Shown: positions 1 to 8,700 of the stretch, in pieces
Numbering within the stretch: position 1 is the first letter of the stretch
How the letters are laid out: every line of letters begins with the position of its first letter
NCBI RefSeq assembly: GCF_008704655.1
Contig: NZ_CP023688.1
Location: forward strand, 2,790,001-2,854,000
Reading direction: 5' to 3'
Source: Streptomyces rimosus
GTDB lineage: Bacteria > Actinomycetota > Actinomycetes > Streptomycetales > Streptomycetaceae
Length of the DNA stretch: 64,000 nt
Position numbers and translations under genes: made by a program
The notes under the pieces: model-generated
The model's database searches: none
Told to the model about the DNA's origin: nothing
Seen by the model: the letters and a program-made list of their open reading frames with translations, nothing else

Positions 1-52
1 AGTTCACCGCCGCGTTGCTGTACGAGGACTTCTGCCAGGTCAGGCGTGACAT
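1..52 (-). CDS. DUF397 protein, third tandem copy (3' part outside window)
   Basis: Only the N-terminus is present. The minus-strand reading from ATG at 52 is MSRLTWQKSSYSNAAVN, the N-terminal signature of DUF397 proteins. The start lies inside the end of the preceding DUF397 gene (stop at 40-42), so the two genes overlap by 13 nt and are probably translationally coupled. The gene runs off the left edge. DUF397 proteins are small partners of XRE/DUF5753 regulators in actinomycetes, and the likely partner lies upstream at 478-1329. Family assignment rests on 17 residues and on near-identity of the nucleotides to the start of the next copy. Confidence 0.75.
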   Translation of the reverse strand, partial: MSRLTWQKSSYSNAAVN

Positions 53-273
53 GCTGGGCTCCACCCCTTCATCGTCCGTTCCACGCCGCTCTCCTTGGTC
101 ACCGCCAGGAACGCAGTCAACCCGTGACGGGTGGCCGACACGATCACCTCCGGGTCATCGCTCTCCCGGAGGCGTACGGTGCCGTCGGGCGCGGCGGCGA
201 CGTATATGCAGTCCCCGCCCTCGTTGCTGTACGAGGACTTCTGCCAGGTCAGGCGGGACGTGTCGGGCTTCAC
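40..273 (-). CDS. DUF397 domain protein, second tandem copy
   Basis: This gene encodes 77 aa and starts at GTG 273. Residues 9-16 (TWQKSSYS) and the core AAPDGTVRLRESDDP define DUF397, followed by a hydrophobic GLTAFL segment and the usual ESGV tail. The GTG start overlaps the TGA stop of the upstream DUF397 copy by 4 nt (GTGA), and its own end overlaps the third copy. The protein is longer than the neighbouring copy because of a short N-terminal extension and a tail ending WSPACHA. Family knowledge: DUF397 proteins act with XRE/DUF5753 DNA-binding proteins in developmental and antibiotic control (WhiJ-type systems). The specific role here is unknown. Confidence 0.85.
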   Translation of the reverse strand: MKPDTSRLTWQKSSYSNEGGDCIYVAAAPDGTVRLRESDDPEVIVSATRHGLTAFLAVTKESGVERTMKGWSPACHA

Positions 274-464
274 CCCCTCGCAGTTCGCCCCACACCGCTC
301 TCCTTGATCGCCGCCAGGAACGCGGCCAGCCCGTCGCGGGTGGCCGACAGGACCACTTGTGGATCGTCGCTCTCCCGGAGGCGCACGGTGCCGTCGGGGG
401 CGGCGGCGATGTTGACGCAGTTGACGGCGTCGGTGCTGAACGATGACTTCTGCCATGCGTACAT
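270..464 (-). CDS. DUF397 domain protein, first tandem copy
   Basis: This gene encodes 64 aa from ATG 464, reading MYAWQKSSFSTDAVNCVNIA then AAPDGTVRLRESDDP. It matches the second copy closely through the central motif and differs mostly at the N-terminus and in the tail (ESGVGRTARG). It begins 13 bp after the stop of the XRE/DUF5753 gene, so regulator and three DUF397 genes form one transcription unit. A longer in-frame reading to 725 overlaps the regulator and is a shadow. The likely role is modulation of the upstream DNA-binding protein, inferred from family context only. Confidence 0.88.
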   Translation of the reverse strand: MYAWQKSSFSTDAVNCVNIAAAPDGTVRLRESDDPQVVLSATRDGLAAFLAAIKESGVGRTARG

Positions 465-477
465 GTCTCTGCCCTTC

Positions 478-1329
478 TCAGATGTTCTTGGCGATTCGGC
501 GAATGAAGTCGCGACTCTTTCCTTGCGGAAGCGCGGCCTCTTCCATCCGGTCCAACACTGCGCGGTAGCGGTCGAGTTGCGCCTCCGCGGTGAGGTGTTC
601 GCAGCCATGGTCAGCATCCAGAGCGACCGTGCTGAGCTGCGGGATTGGGCCGGCCGCGTAGGTGATCGGCTGCCCGACGGCGGGGAAGTCGTTCGCGCCG
701 AAGGGGATGACCAGGACGGACACATTGGGCCGCTCGCTCATCTCGACGAGGTAGAGGAGCTGCTGTCGAGAGATGTCGGCACCGGCATACTCCAACCGCA
801 GTGCCGCCTCGTGGACCACAGCGGTGTACGGCTTCGGCGGATCGTCATACAGAACCGCCTGTCGCTTCATGCGGAAGGTCGCCCGATGCTCTACCTCATG
901 AGGGCGGAGCGTGGGCACACGGCGCCGGAACATGGCTCGGGCGTGCTCGGACGTCTGCAGCAGCCCCGGCATCGACGCCACCACCGCCACACGGATCGCG
1001 GAAGCATGGTGCTCGAACTCCGCCACTTCGACAACAGATGCGGGCAGTAGCTCCCGGTACTCGTCCCACCAGCCCCGCTCACGGCGCCCCGTCATGGACA
1101 CCAAAGCCTCGACCAAGTCGCCGTCGTCGCAGGAGTAACCACGCGCCATCGCACGCACACGGTCGGCGCTGACTCCATGCCGACCAGCCTCGATCATGCT
1201 CATGCGTGCTTGTTGGATACCGATCATTGCGGCGGCGTCCGTCGAACTCATGCCCGCTCGTTCACGCAGTCGACGCAGTTCGATACCCAGCCGACGCTGG
1301 CGCAGCGTCGGCGGTCCAGTTGCAGCCAC
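478..1329 (-). CDS. XRE-family regulator with DUF5753 domain
   Basis: This is a DNA-binding regulator of about 283 aa. An N-terminal XRE helix-turn-helix (RRLRERAGMSSTDAAAMIG, then QARMSMIEAGRHGVS) is followed by a DUF5753 domain with the family features WWDEYRELLP, PGLLQTSEHARAMF, LRLEYAGADISRQQL and NVSVLVIPFGAND. I chose GTG 1329 because a GAGGAG box sits 8 nt upstream; the in-frame GTG at 1353 has a poorer site. It heads the unit containing the DUF397 genes and is divergent from the small gene at 1457, with two palindromes between. Members of this class (WhiJ-like) control development or specialised metabolism; the target here is not known. Confidence 0.92.
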   Translation of the reverse strand: MAATGPPTLRQRRLGIELRRLRERAGMSSTDAAAMIGIQQARMSMIEAGRHGVSADRVRAMARGYSCDDGDLVEALVSMTGRRERGWWDEYRELLPASVVEVAEFEHHASAIRVAVVASMPGLLQTSEHARAMFRRRVPTLRPHEVEHRATFRMKRQAVLYDDPPKPYTAVVHEAALRLEYAGADISRQQLLYLVEMSERPNVSVLVIPFGANDFPAVGQPITYAAGPIPQLSTVALDADHGCEHLTAEAQLDRYRAVLDRMEEAALPQGKSRDFIRRIAKNI

Positions 1330-1386
1330 AGACCGCTCTCCTCTATCCCTCACACGAGTGAAATACGGATACCTTCCGCCGATTCC

Positions 1387-1419
1387 GCATAGACCTATGC
1401 GCTTTCAGATATAGCTATA
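1387..1419. promoter_or_regulatory. paired palindromes in divergent promoter region
   Basis: Two short palindromes lie side by side between the divergent XRE and small genes. They are GCATAG-AC-CTATGC (1387-1400) and the perfect TATAGCTATA (1410-1419). The surrounding stretch is unusually AT-rich for this chromosome. Position between a DNA-binding regulator and its divergent neighbour suggests autoregulatory operator sites overlapping the promoters. This is inference from position and symmetry. Confidence 0.5.
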
Positions 1420-1456
1420 CCAGACGCCAACTCCGCTAACAGCTAGGAGACTTCAC

Positions 1457-1756
1457 ATGGCCACCGTATCCCCACCCCCACCCCTCCCCGACCCTCCCGA
1501 GGGGTTCGCCCAAGAGGTCCAAGACCTGGTCGACGCCAGCGCGCCCCGTCTCTTCGCCGTTGTCGAGGAGTACGACGTCGGCGGGCTGCGGGACGCGCGG
1601 GTTGCTGCGTGGGGGCTCGCCTATGAGGACGGGCGGGCGGATGTGGCCGCCGTGAGCTGCGGGTTCCGGATGTCGGTGACGGCGCCGGAGCGCGCGGCAC
1701 GGTTCGCCTCGTTGCGGCCGGGCGTGGTGGGGAGCGTCGTATGGCCGGGGGCCTGA
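1457..1756 (+). CDS. small conserved protein divergent to XRE/DUF397 unit
   Basis: This gene encodes 99 aa from ATG 1457 with an AGGAG box 9 nt upstream. After a proline-rich start (residues 5-14) comes a compact acidic domain containing LFAVVEEYDVGG, VAAWGLAYEDGRADV and a C-terminal VVWPGA. There is no signal peptide or membrane segment. I do not recognise a named domain. Similar small acidic proteins accompany XRE/DUF5753-DUF397 loci in streptomycetes as far as I recall, and the divergent layout with shared palindromes supports a functional link. A role as a third component of that regulatory set is speculation. Confidence 0.75.
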   Translation: MATVSPPPPLPDPPEGFAQEVQDLVDASAPRLFAVVEEYDVGGLRDARVAAWGLAYEDGRADVAAVSCGFRMSVTAPERAARFASLRPGVVGSVVWPGA

Positions 1757-1901
1757 GGGCGACGGGCGGAACGGAACGGTTCGGTCGTCGCCGGTCATGA
1801 CGCGTCCGTCGGGACACGGAAGCCCGGATCTCCCGGATGCGTGCCCCACCGCCGCCTACCGTGGGTCCCGCCTTGCCTACACGTACCGGAGGTCGCCGGC
1901 C

Positions 1902-2234
1902 ATGGACAGAGAGATCGAAGTGGATCGGGCCGCCTGCGAGCGGACTCCGGACGCCATCCGCACGGCGTTGCAGCGGCGCCCGGACTGGCTGCAGTACTTC
2001 GAGCAGGACTGGCTCAGCGCGGCGGCGGATTTCGATCGTGCGGAGCTGGACCGGGTCGTCGACAAATGGTTCCCCTTCGCGTGCGCGTGCGCGACGCCCG
2101 GCTACCTGGATCAGGTGGAGCAGATGGCCAAGCGCCTGGCGGGAGGGGACACGGAAGGCATGGTCTTCCGGGACGCCGAGGGCAACGCGTACGACGCCGA
2201 GAACCGTCCCATCGACGTCGGCAGGTGCCCATGA
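1902..2234 (+). CDS. DUF6247-like putative antitoxin
   Basis: This gene encodes 110 aa from ATG 1902, chosen because GGAGG (1888-1892) lies 9 nt upstream; an in-frame start at 1797 lacks a comparable site. The region RTPDAIRTALQRRPDWLQYFEQDWL followed by a predicted helical stretch ending in a G-rich linker resembles DUF6247 proteins. Its stop overlaps the start of a RelE-like gene (ATGA at 2231-2234), the usual arrangement for antitoxin-toxin pairs with the antitoxin first. Neutralisation of the downstream toxin is inferred from the gene pair. The family call is moderately sure. Confidence 0.7.
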   Translation: MDREIEVDRAACERTPDAIRTALQRRPDWLQYFEQDWLSAAADFDRAELDRVVDKWFPFACACATPGYLDQVEQMAKRLAGGDTEGMVFRDAEGNAYDAENRPIDVGRCP

Positions 2235-2470
2235 CCGCTTACGTGATCAGGTACGCGGACCGCGCCGCACGGTGCAAGGCGGCCCTGGGCGCCGCGCAGC
2301 GGGCCTCTTTGGAGGAGTTGGAGAAACGGCTCAGCCTGAATCCGTTCGGCGCGCCCGCCAAAAGGCATCGGGACGACAGCTGGTCGGCCACGTTCGAGGG
2401 AGGCTTCGTCCAGTACGTGGTGTCCAACAGGCACGTCGTGATCAACGTCATCGATCTGGTGACCGCGTGA
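2231..2470 (+). CDS. RelE/ParE-like toxin
   Basis: This gene encodes 79 aa from ATG 2231. The pattern fits the compact RelE fold: N-terminal YVIRYADRAARC strand, helices with a dipeptide NPFG after the second helix (SLEELEKRLSLNPFG), a basic segment AKRHRDDSW and final strands VQYVVSNRHVVINVIDLV. RelE-type toxins cleave mRNA on the ribosome; ParE relatives attack gyrase, and the sequence alone does not decide between them. It overlaps the putative antitoxin by 4 nt and is followed by a strong hairpin, so the pair is a self-contained two-gene unit. Confidence 0.78.
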   Translation: MTAYVIRYADRAARCKAALGAAQRASLEELEKRLSLNPFGAPAKRHRDDSWSATFEGGFVQYVVSNRHVVINVIDLVTA

Positions 2471-2487
2471 TCCAGCCCCGCCACATA

Positions 2488-2526
2488 CGAAGGGGCGACC
2501 ACCGGCACCCGGTGGCCGCCCCTTCG
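2488..2526. terminator. bidirectional hairpin between relE-like gene and gltX
   Basis: The arms CGAAGGGGCG and CGCCCCTTCG enclose an inner stem CCACCGG/CCGGTGG with one unpaired base on each side. It lies between convergent genes and can serve both. There is no long T-tract, as is common in Streptomyces. Confidence 0.8.
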
Positions 2527-2547
2527 GCGTACGGCACAAGCCGCGCG

Positions 2548-4026
2548 TTACGCGCCCAGCTTCGCCAGCGCCGCGTCGATGCGCGCCAGCGTCCGCTCCT
2601 TGCCCAGGATTTCCAGGGACTCGAAGAGCGGGAGGCCGACGGTGCGGCCGGTTACGGCCACGCGGACCGGGGCCTGGGCCTTGCCGAGCTTGAGGCCGTG
2701 TTCCTCGCCTGCCGCCAGGACGGCCTGCTTGAGGGATTCGGCGCTGGACCAGTCGGCGGCCGAGAGCTTTTCGCGGGCGGTGGTGAGCAGGGCCACCGGG
2801 TCGCCCTTCATCGCCTTGTTCCAGGACGCCTCGTCCTCGACCGGCTCCTTGCGGAACAGGAAGTCGACGTTGGCGGTGATGTCGGAGAGGACCGTCAGGC
2901 GGGTCTGCGCGTGGGGGGCGATGGCCTGCCAGGCGGCCTCGTCGAAGTCGGCCGGGTCCCAGTTGGCGTGGGGGGCCTGGAGCCAGGGGCGGCAGGCCTC
3001 GGCGAACGCCTTCACGTCCAGGCGGCGGATGTGGTCGGCGTTGATCGCCTCGGCCTTCTTCAGGTCGAAGCGGGCCGGGTTGGCGTTGACGTCGGCGATG
3101 TCGAAGGCCGCGACCATCTCGTCGATGGAGAAGACGTCCTGGTCGGCGGAGAAGGACCAGCCGAGGAGGGAGAGGTAGTTCAGGAGGCCCTCGGGGAGGA
3201 AACCGCGCTCGCGGTAGAGGTTGAGGGACGCCTGCGGGTCGCGCTTGGAGAGCTTCTTGTTGCCCTCGCCCATGACGTACGGGAGGTGGCCGAAGAGGGG
3301 GATCGACTTGGCGATGCCCAGGTCGATCAGGGCCTTGTACAGGGCCACCTGGCGGGGGGTGGAGGACAGCAGGTCCTCGCCGCGCAGGACGTGGGTGATC
3401 TCCATCAGGGCGTCGTCGACCGGGTTGACGAGCGTGTAGAGGGGGGCACCGTTGGCGCGGAGGATGCCGTAGTCGGGCACGTTCTCCGGGGTGAAGGTCA
3501 GCTCGCCGCGGACCAGGTCGGTGAAGGTGATCGGCTCGTCCGGCATCCGGAAGCGGACGATCGGCTCGCGGCCCTCGGCCTCGTACGCGGTGATCTCGTC
3601 GGCGGTCAGCGCGCGGCACTTGCCGTCGTACCCGGAGGGCTTGCCGGCCGCGCGGGCGGCCTCGCGGCGGGCGTCCAGCTCCTCGGTGGAGCAGTAGCAC
3701 TTGTAGGCGTGGCCGGCGTCGAGCAGCTTCTGCGCGACGTCCTTGTAGAGGTCCATGCGCTGGGACTGCCGGTACGGCGCGTGGGGGCCGCCGATCTCGG
3801 GGCCCTCGTCCCAGTCCAGGCCCAGCCAGCGCATCGAGTCGAGCAGCTGGTTGTAGGACTCCTCGGAGTCACGGGCCGCGTCGGTGTCCTCGATGCGGAA
3901 GACCATGGTGCCCTGGGTGTGCCGGGCGAAGGCCCAGTTGAACAGGGCGGTGCGGACCAGGCCCACGTGGGGGTTGCCGGTCGGGGAGGGACAGAAACGG
4001 ACGCGGACGGGGGTCGCGTTAGCCAC
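2548..4026 (-). CDS. gltX: glutamyl-tRNA synthetase
   Basis: This gene encodes 492 aa. The class I synthetase charges tRNA-Glu with glutamate in the cytoplasm. Visible landmarks are the HIGH-equivalent [10 protein letters not shown] near residue 14, the catalytic-domain segment [18 protein letters not shown], and the KMSKS-equivalent KLSKR in the middle, followed by the helical anticodon-binding half. The length is normal for a bacterial GltX. Its ATG (4026) overlaps the stop of the upstream FAH-family gene by 8 nt, so the two are cotranscribed. The protein ends at a convergent terminator shared with the toxin-antitoxin pair. No glutamine/glutamate tRNA genes were seen beside it within the window. 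Confidence 0.98.
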   Translation of the reverse strand: MANATPVRVRFCPSPTGNPHVGLVRTALFNWAFARHTQGTMVFRIEDTDAARDSEESYNQLLDSMRWLGLDWDEGPEIGGPHAPYRQSQRMDLYKDVAQKLLDAGHAYKCYCSTEELDARREAARAAGKPSGYDGKCRALTADEITAYEAEGREPIVRFRMPDEPITFTDLVRGELTFTPENVPDYGILRANGAPLYTLVNPVDDALMEITHVLRGEDLLSSTPRQVALYKALIDLGIAKSIPLFGHLPYVMGEGNKKLSKRDPQASLNLYRERGFLPEGLLNYLSLLGWSFSADQDVFSIDEMVAAFDIADVNANPARFDLKKAEAINADHIRRLDVKAFAEACRPWLQAPHANWDPADFDEAAWQAIAPHAQTRLTVLSDITANVDFLFRKEPVEDEASWNKAMKGDPVALLTTAREKLSAADWSSAESLKQAVLAAGEEHGLKLGKAQAPVRVAVTGRTVGLPLFESLEILGKERTLARIDAALAKLGA

Positions 4027-4780
4027 GCTTGATCACCTTGTTGGTGAGAGTGCCGATGCCTTCGATGTGGACGGCGACCTCGTCGCCGTCCTGGAGGGGG
4101 CCGACCCCGGCCGGGGTGCCCGTGAGGACGACGTCGCCGGGGAGCAGCGTCATCGCCTCGGTGATGTGCACGATCAGGTCTTCGACGGAGCGGACCATCT
4201 CGCTCGTGCGGCCGAGCTGACGTTGTTCGCCGTTGACGGTGCACATGATCGTCAGGTCGCCCGGGTCCAGCTCCGTCTCGACCCAGGGGCCGAGCGGGCA
4301 GGAGGTGTCGAAGCCCTTGGCCCGCGCCCACTGGGACTCGCGCTGCTGTACGTCGCGCGCGGTGATGTCGTTGGCGCAGGTGTAGCCGAGGATGACGTCC
4401 TTGACGCGCTCGCGCGGGACCTCGCGGCACATCCGGCCGATGACGACGGCGAGCTCGGCCTCGTGGTGGACCTCCTGGGAGAAGGAGGGGTAGAGCACCG
4501 GGTCGCCGGGGCCGATCACCGAGGTGGAGGGCTTGAAGAAGGTGACCGGCACATCCGGGACCTCGTTGCCCAGCTCACGGGCGTGGGCGGCGTAGTTGCG
4601 GCCGACCGCGACGACCTTGTTGGGCAGGACCGGGGGCAGCAGGCGGACCTTGTCCAAGGGGACCTTGTGGCCCGAGCGCTCGAATTCGGCGAAAGGGTGT
4701 CCCTTGATGACGTCGATCTCGTCGCCGTCGAGGACGCCGAAGCCGACGTTGCCGTCGATGGAGAATCTGGCGATGCGCAC
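4019..4780 (-). CDS. fumarylacetoacetate hydrolase family protein
   Basis: This gene encodes 253 aa from GTG 4780, reading [20 protein letters not shown] as family members usually begin; an in-frame GTG at 4807 would add nine residues. The FAH fold is marked by [13 protein letters not shown], the metal-ligand region [41 protein letters not shown] and the C-terminal [21 protein letters not shown]. These enzymes hydrolyse, isomerise or decarboxylate beta-diketo or oxaloacetate-type acids; the substrate cannot be read from sequence. It overlaps gltX and is probably in the same operon. The same pairing occurs in other Streptomyces as far as I recall. Confidence 0.93.
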   Translation of the reverse strand: MRIARFSIDGNVGFGVLDGDEIDVIKGHPFAEFERSGHKVPLDKVRLLPPVLPNKVVAVGRNYAAHARELGNEVPDVPVTFFKPSTSVIGPGDPVLYPSFSQEVHHEAELAVVIGRMCREVPRERVKDVILGYTCANDITARDVQQRESQWARAKGFDTSCPLGPWVETELDPGDLTIMCTVNGEQRQLGRTSEMVRSVEDLIVHITEAMTLLPGDVVLTGTPAGVGPLQDGDEVAVHIEGIGTLTNKVIKRG

Positions 4781-4865
4781 GGGTTGCCGCTGCCCCTCAT
4801 TGATCACTGGCCGGAGTTGACACTCCAGGCTATCGCGGGGGCGCGGCCGGCCCGCGTCCCCTTTG

Positions 4866-5099
4866 TCACACGGCCGCGTCCACGGCCGTTTCCGGCGCGG
4901 CGGCCTGCGCGGGAACGGTGTGCGGCGCGGGGGCGACCTTCAGGACGGTGCGGCGCGGGTTGGCGGTCTGCGTGGGCAGTTCGACGGCGTGCTCCGGCGC
5001 CTCGGCCGTGGCGCTCTGCAGCTCGTCGGCATCCTTGAGATGCGCGAGGGTGGTGCGCCGCGGGTTGGCTATGTTGCGGAACATCATCGTGGTCTTCAC
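4866..5099 (-). CDS. small protein with duplicated ANPRRT(T/V)L motif
   Basis: This gene encodes 77 aa from GTG 5099, with GAGG 8 nt upstream. The sequence contains ANPRRTTL at residues 11-18 and ANPRRTVL at 46-53, separated by an acidic linker and followed by an Ala/Pro-rich tail ending ETAVDAAV. It has no membrane segment and no signal peptide. I do not recognise the family. The repeated basic motif could be a recognition or processing site, or an interaction peptide. It stands alone, transcribed toward the FAH gene with an 85 bp gap. Coding is supported by the strong start site and third-position GC bias. Confidence 0.7.
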   Translation of the reverse strand: MKTTMMFRNIANPRRTTLAHLKDADELQSATAEAPEHAVELPTQTANPRRTVLKVAPAPHTVPAQAAAPETAVDAAV

Positions 5100-5711
5100 T
5101 GCTTCGGCCTCGCGTAGGGACGTCGGGAAACAGGGCCGTCCGGGAAAGTTCCGGGATTGCGGCCTTGTCATTTCGGGCAACTGTGTAAAGCGTCAGGCTA
5201 TGCGCGCTATTCCCCGCGGCGCTTCGGGAAAGTCGACAGGGCGCCTGTGAGTTTGCTCACGAAGTGTGTGACAAATGCCGCATTTCTCATGATCAACATC
5301 CACGGGCGAAACGGACATTGCTGGATTGAAGCCCACGTTCCGCTCCCGATCACCGCACCTGGGACAGGGGGCACGCGTGAGCGACTCGCGGGCATAAGTC
5401 CGTTATCGGCCGCGTCACTCTCTACGTGCGGTGACGTGTCCCGTACATTGCGTCACGCATGTCCCATGGGGCCGCACCGCCCTTGTTGGAGATCCGGCAC
5501 TGTGCTGGAATTCCACGGACCGCCGCAGGTATCCGCCGGACGGCGCGCAGGGGGCGCAGCGAAGCGCCGCGCGGTGGTGCCGCTCTCTCGGCCAGAGAGG
5601 GCAGCTCGCCGGTCACTCACGACCGCCAAACGGGGGCTCCGGTCCCCTACGACTCGACAACCGTCCCGCCGTTGACGCGGAGGGACGCCTGGTCCAGAGG
5701 TTGCGACGCTA
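5100..5711. other. gene-free divergent region before conservon 1
   Basis: About 610 bp carry no supported gene. The region is less GC-rich than its surroundings around 5180-5340, which suits promoters for both neighbours. It contains a small perfect hairpin (GTGAG-TTTG-CTCAC, 5247-5260) and a stem CTCTC/GAGAG near 5580-5600. An AGAGG box about 12 nt before GTG 5712 is the probable ribosome binding site of the first conservon gene. Confidence 0.5.
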
Positions 5712-8700
5712 GTGCAGGGACGTTTCAAGAGGGATGGGTCTCCCCAGGCCCGCCAGGGCCAAGGGGAAGCTGCGGCGGACCCGGAGCTGCGCGGCGGAAG
5801 CGACCGCGCCTCCTCGCCCCAGCATGGCCCGCGCACCGGCCCGGCGGCCGGCGGCGACTCCGCCGACGGCGCCGCGCCCAAGCCGGCCAAGGACGCCAAG
5901 GAGCCGAGCGGCCCCGGGGCGCGCATCGCCATGCGCAACTGGCGCATCAGCACCCGCCTGGTCTCCCTGCTGGCGCTCCCCGTCATCGCCGCGACCACGC
6001 TGGGCGGCATGCGCATCAACACGTCGCTGGAGAACATCGACCAGCTCGACAAGATGCAGCTGCTCACCGAGATGACGCGGCAGGCCACCGAGCTGGCCAG
6101 TGCGCTCCAGGTCGAGCGGGACAAGTCGGCCGGTCCGATCGCGGGCAGCGGCAACATCAAGGACGACGCCAACGTCGTCGCGCCGCGCGAGGCCACCGAC
6201 CGCGCCAAGCTGGCGTTCAACAAGGCCACCGGCAGCGTCCAGCGCGACGACCCGGCGATGGCCGGCGTGCAGGCGACCCTGCTGGACATCGGGCGTCAGC
6301 TCAACACGCTCAACGAGATCCGCAACAACGCGTACAAGGACGCCGACAACTCGGCCCGTACGGTCAGCAGCTACAACCAGCTGATCACTTCGCTGCTCGC
6401 GCTGTCCCAGGACATGGCGCAGGCGACCAGCAACCCCGAGATGATCCGCTCGACCCGTGCGCTGGCGGCGTTCTCCTCCGCCAAGGAGTACGCGTCGATG
6501 CAGCGCGCCATCGTCAGCGCCGGTCTCGCGCACAAGGGCGGCGCGCAGCTGTCCTCCAACGACCGGCTGGCCGGCCGTACCGCCGAGGACAACGAGAAGG
6601 CGGCCCGTGACCGCTTCTCCCAGATCTCCGAGGGCGCCAGCGACCTCACCAAGGGCCTGGACGGCAACAACGACGACATCAAGGCGGCCGTCGCCTTCGC
6701 GCACCGGGCGTTTGCCAGCGACAACGGCATCCGCAGTGAGGACTACAAGTACCTCGACTGGTACGACACCGACACCGTCAAGATCGAAGAGATGTCGAAG
6801 ATCGAGAGCTCGCTGCTCTCGCAGATGGAGCAGACATCCCGCGAGCTGCGCAACGACGCGACGCGCGAAGCGATCATCAACGGTGCGCTGATCCTGCTGG
6901 TCCTCGGCATCTCGCTGGTCGGCGCGTTCGTCGTGTCCCGGTCCATGGTGCGCTCGCTGCGCCGCCTCCAGGACACCGCGCAGAAGGTCTCCCAGGAGCG
7001 CCTGCCCGAGCTGGTCAAGCAGCTGTCCGAGTCGGACCCGCAGGACGTGGACACCTCCGTGGAGTCGGTCGGCGTGCACAGCCGCGACGAGATCGGCAAG
7101 GTGGCCGCGGCGTTCGACGACGTGCACCGCGAAGCCGTCCGGCTGGCGTCCGAGCAGGCGCTGCTGCGGGGCAACGTCAACGCGATGTTCACCAACCTCT
7201 CGCGCCGCAGCCAGGGCCTGATCCAGCGCCAGCTGTCGCTGATCTCCGAACTGGAGTCCCGCGAGGCCGACCCGGACCAGCTGTCCTCGCTGTTCAAGCT
7301 GGACCACCTCGCGACCCGTATGCGCCGTAACGGCGAAAACCTCCTCGTCCTCGCGGGCGAGGAGCCGGGCCGCCGCTGGACGCGCCCGGTCCCGCTGGTC
7401 GACGTGCTGCGTGCCGCCGCCTCCGAGGTGGAGCAGTACGAGCGCATCGAACTGAGCGCTGTCCCGCAGACCGAGGTCGCCGGCCGGGTCGTCAACGACC
7501 TCGTCCACCTCCTCGCCGAGCTGCTGGAGAACGCCACCTCCTTCTCCTCGCCGCAGACCAAGGTCAAGGTGACCGGTCACGCGCTGCCCGACGGCCGCGT
7601 CCTGGTCGAGATCCACGACACCGGCATCGGCCTGTCGCCCGAGGACCTGTCCGCGATCAACGAGCGGCTGGCCAGCCCGCCGACGGTGGACGTCTCGGTC
7701 TCCCGCCGCATGGGTCTGTTCGTGGTCGGCCGCCTGTCGCTGCGGCACGGCATCCGTATCCAGCTGCGGCCGTCCGACTCGGGCGGTACGACGGCGCTGG
7801 TCATGCTGCCGGTCGATGTCGCCCAGGGCGGCAAGAAGCCGCAGCCGGGCAAGGGCGGTCCGGGCGCCGGGCACGGCGAGGGCAAGCCCAGCACCCCGAA
7901 CGCCTCCGCCAACCGCCTCGCCGGCCTCCAGCCGCGCGGCCAGGTCGGCGCGGGCGGCGCGCGTCCGGCGCTGCCGGGCCGCGGCGGTCCGGGCGGCCCC
8001 GGTGGCCAGGGCGGTCCGGGTGCCGGCGCGTTCGGCGCCCCGGGCGGCCGTACGGGCAACCCGCCCGCGGGCCCCGCGAAGAGCACTCCCAACACTGGTC
8101 AGATGGGCGACGGGCGTCCGGCGCTGCCGACCCGTGGCGCGCCGGCCGGCGCGAACGCGGGCGCGGGTGCCGGTGACACCTCCCAGATGCCGACGGTCGC
8201 GCCACCCACCGGCGCGCCCCGCCACGACGAGCGCCCGCAGCTGCCGCAGCGCGGCGCGGCGGCGGAGCTGACCGGCGGTGCCGACGCGGGTGACGCCCCG
8301 CAGCCCGGCACCACGAGCTGGGGCGCCCGCCGCGAGCGCGGCGCCGCGGACGACTGGCCGATGGCGCCCCGCCAGGAGCAGGACCGGCCGCGGGGCCACG
8401 AGGAGCCGGAGACCGGCGCCTTCGCCCGGCCGGCGGCCGGCGGCCCCGGCGACACGGCCGAGTTCGCCCGTCCCGACTTCGACGCCCCGCCGCCCGCCGT
8501 CGGCGGTACGCAGGGCCGCGGCCCCGGCGACACCGGCGAGTTCGCGCGGCCGGACGCCTTCGGTACCGGCGCTCCGCAGCACGGCGAGCAGACCACCGGT
8601 GAGTACGCACTCCCCGCCGACCTGCGCAGCGAGTCCCCGCAGGGTCCCGGCGACACCGGGCAGTTCGCCCGCCCGGAGGCCGGGTTCGGCGACCGCTCGT

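Noticed and set aside
46..1050. Long plus-strand frame over the XRE/DUF397 unit
   Set aside because: No ribosome binding site and no recognisable motif; the minus-strand genes show clear family signatures and codon bias.
1797..1901. Start of the DUF6247-like gene at 1797
   Set aside because: No ribosome binding site there, and the extra 35 residues have no family resemblance; GGAGG precedes the ATG at 1902.
2470..5700. tRNA-Gln/tRNA-Glu genes expected near gltX
   Set aside because: No cloverleaf-like sequence with CCA-proximal arms was seen in the gaps on either side of gltX.
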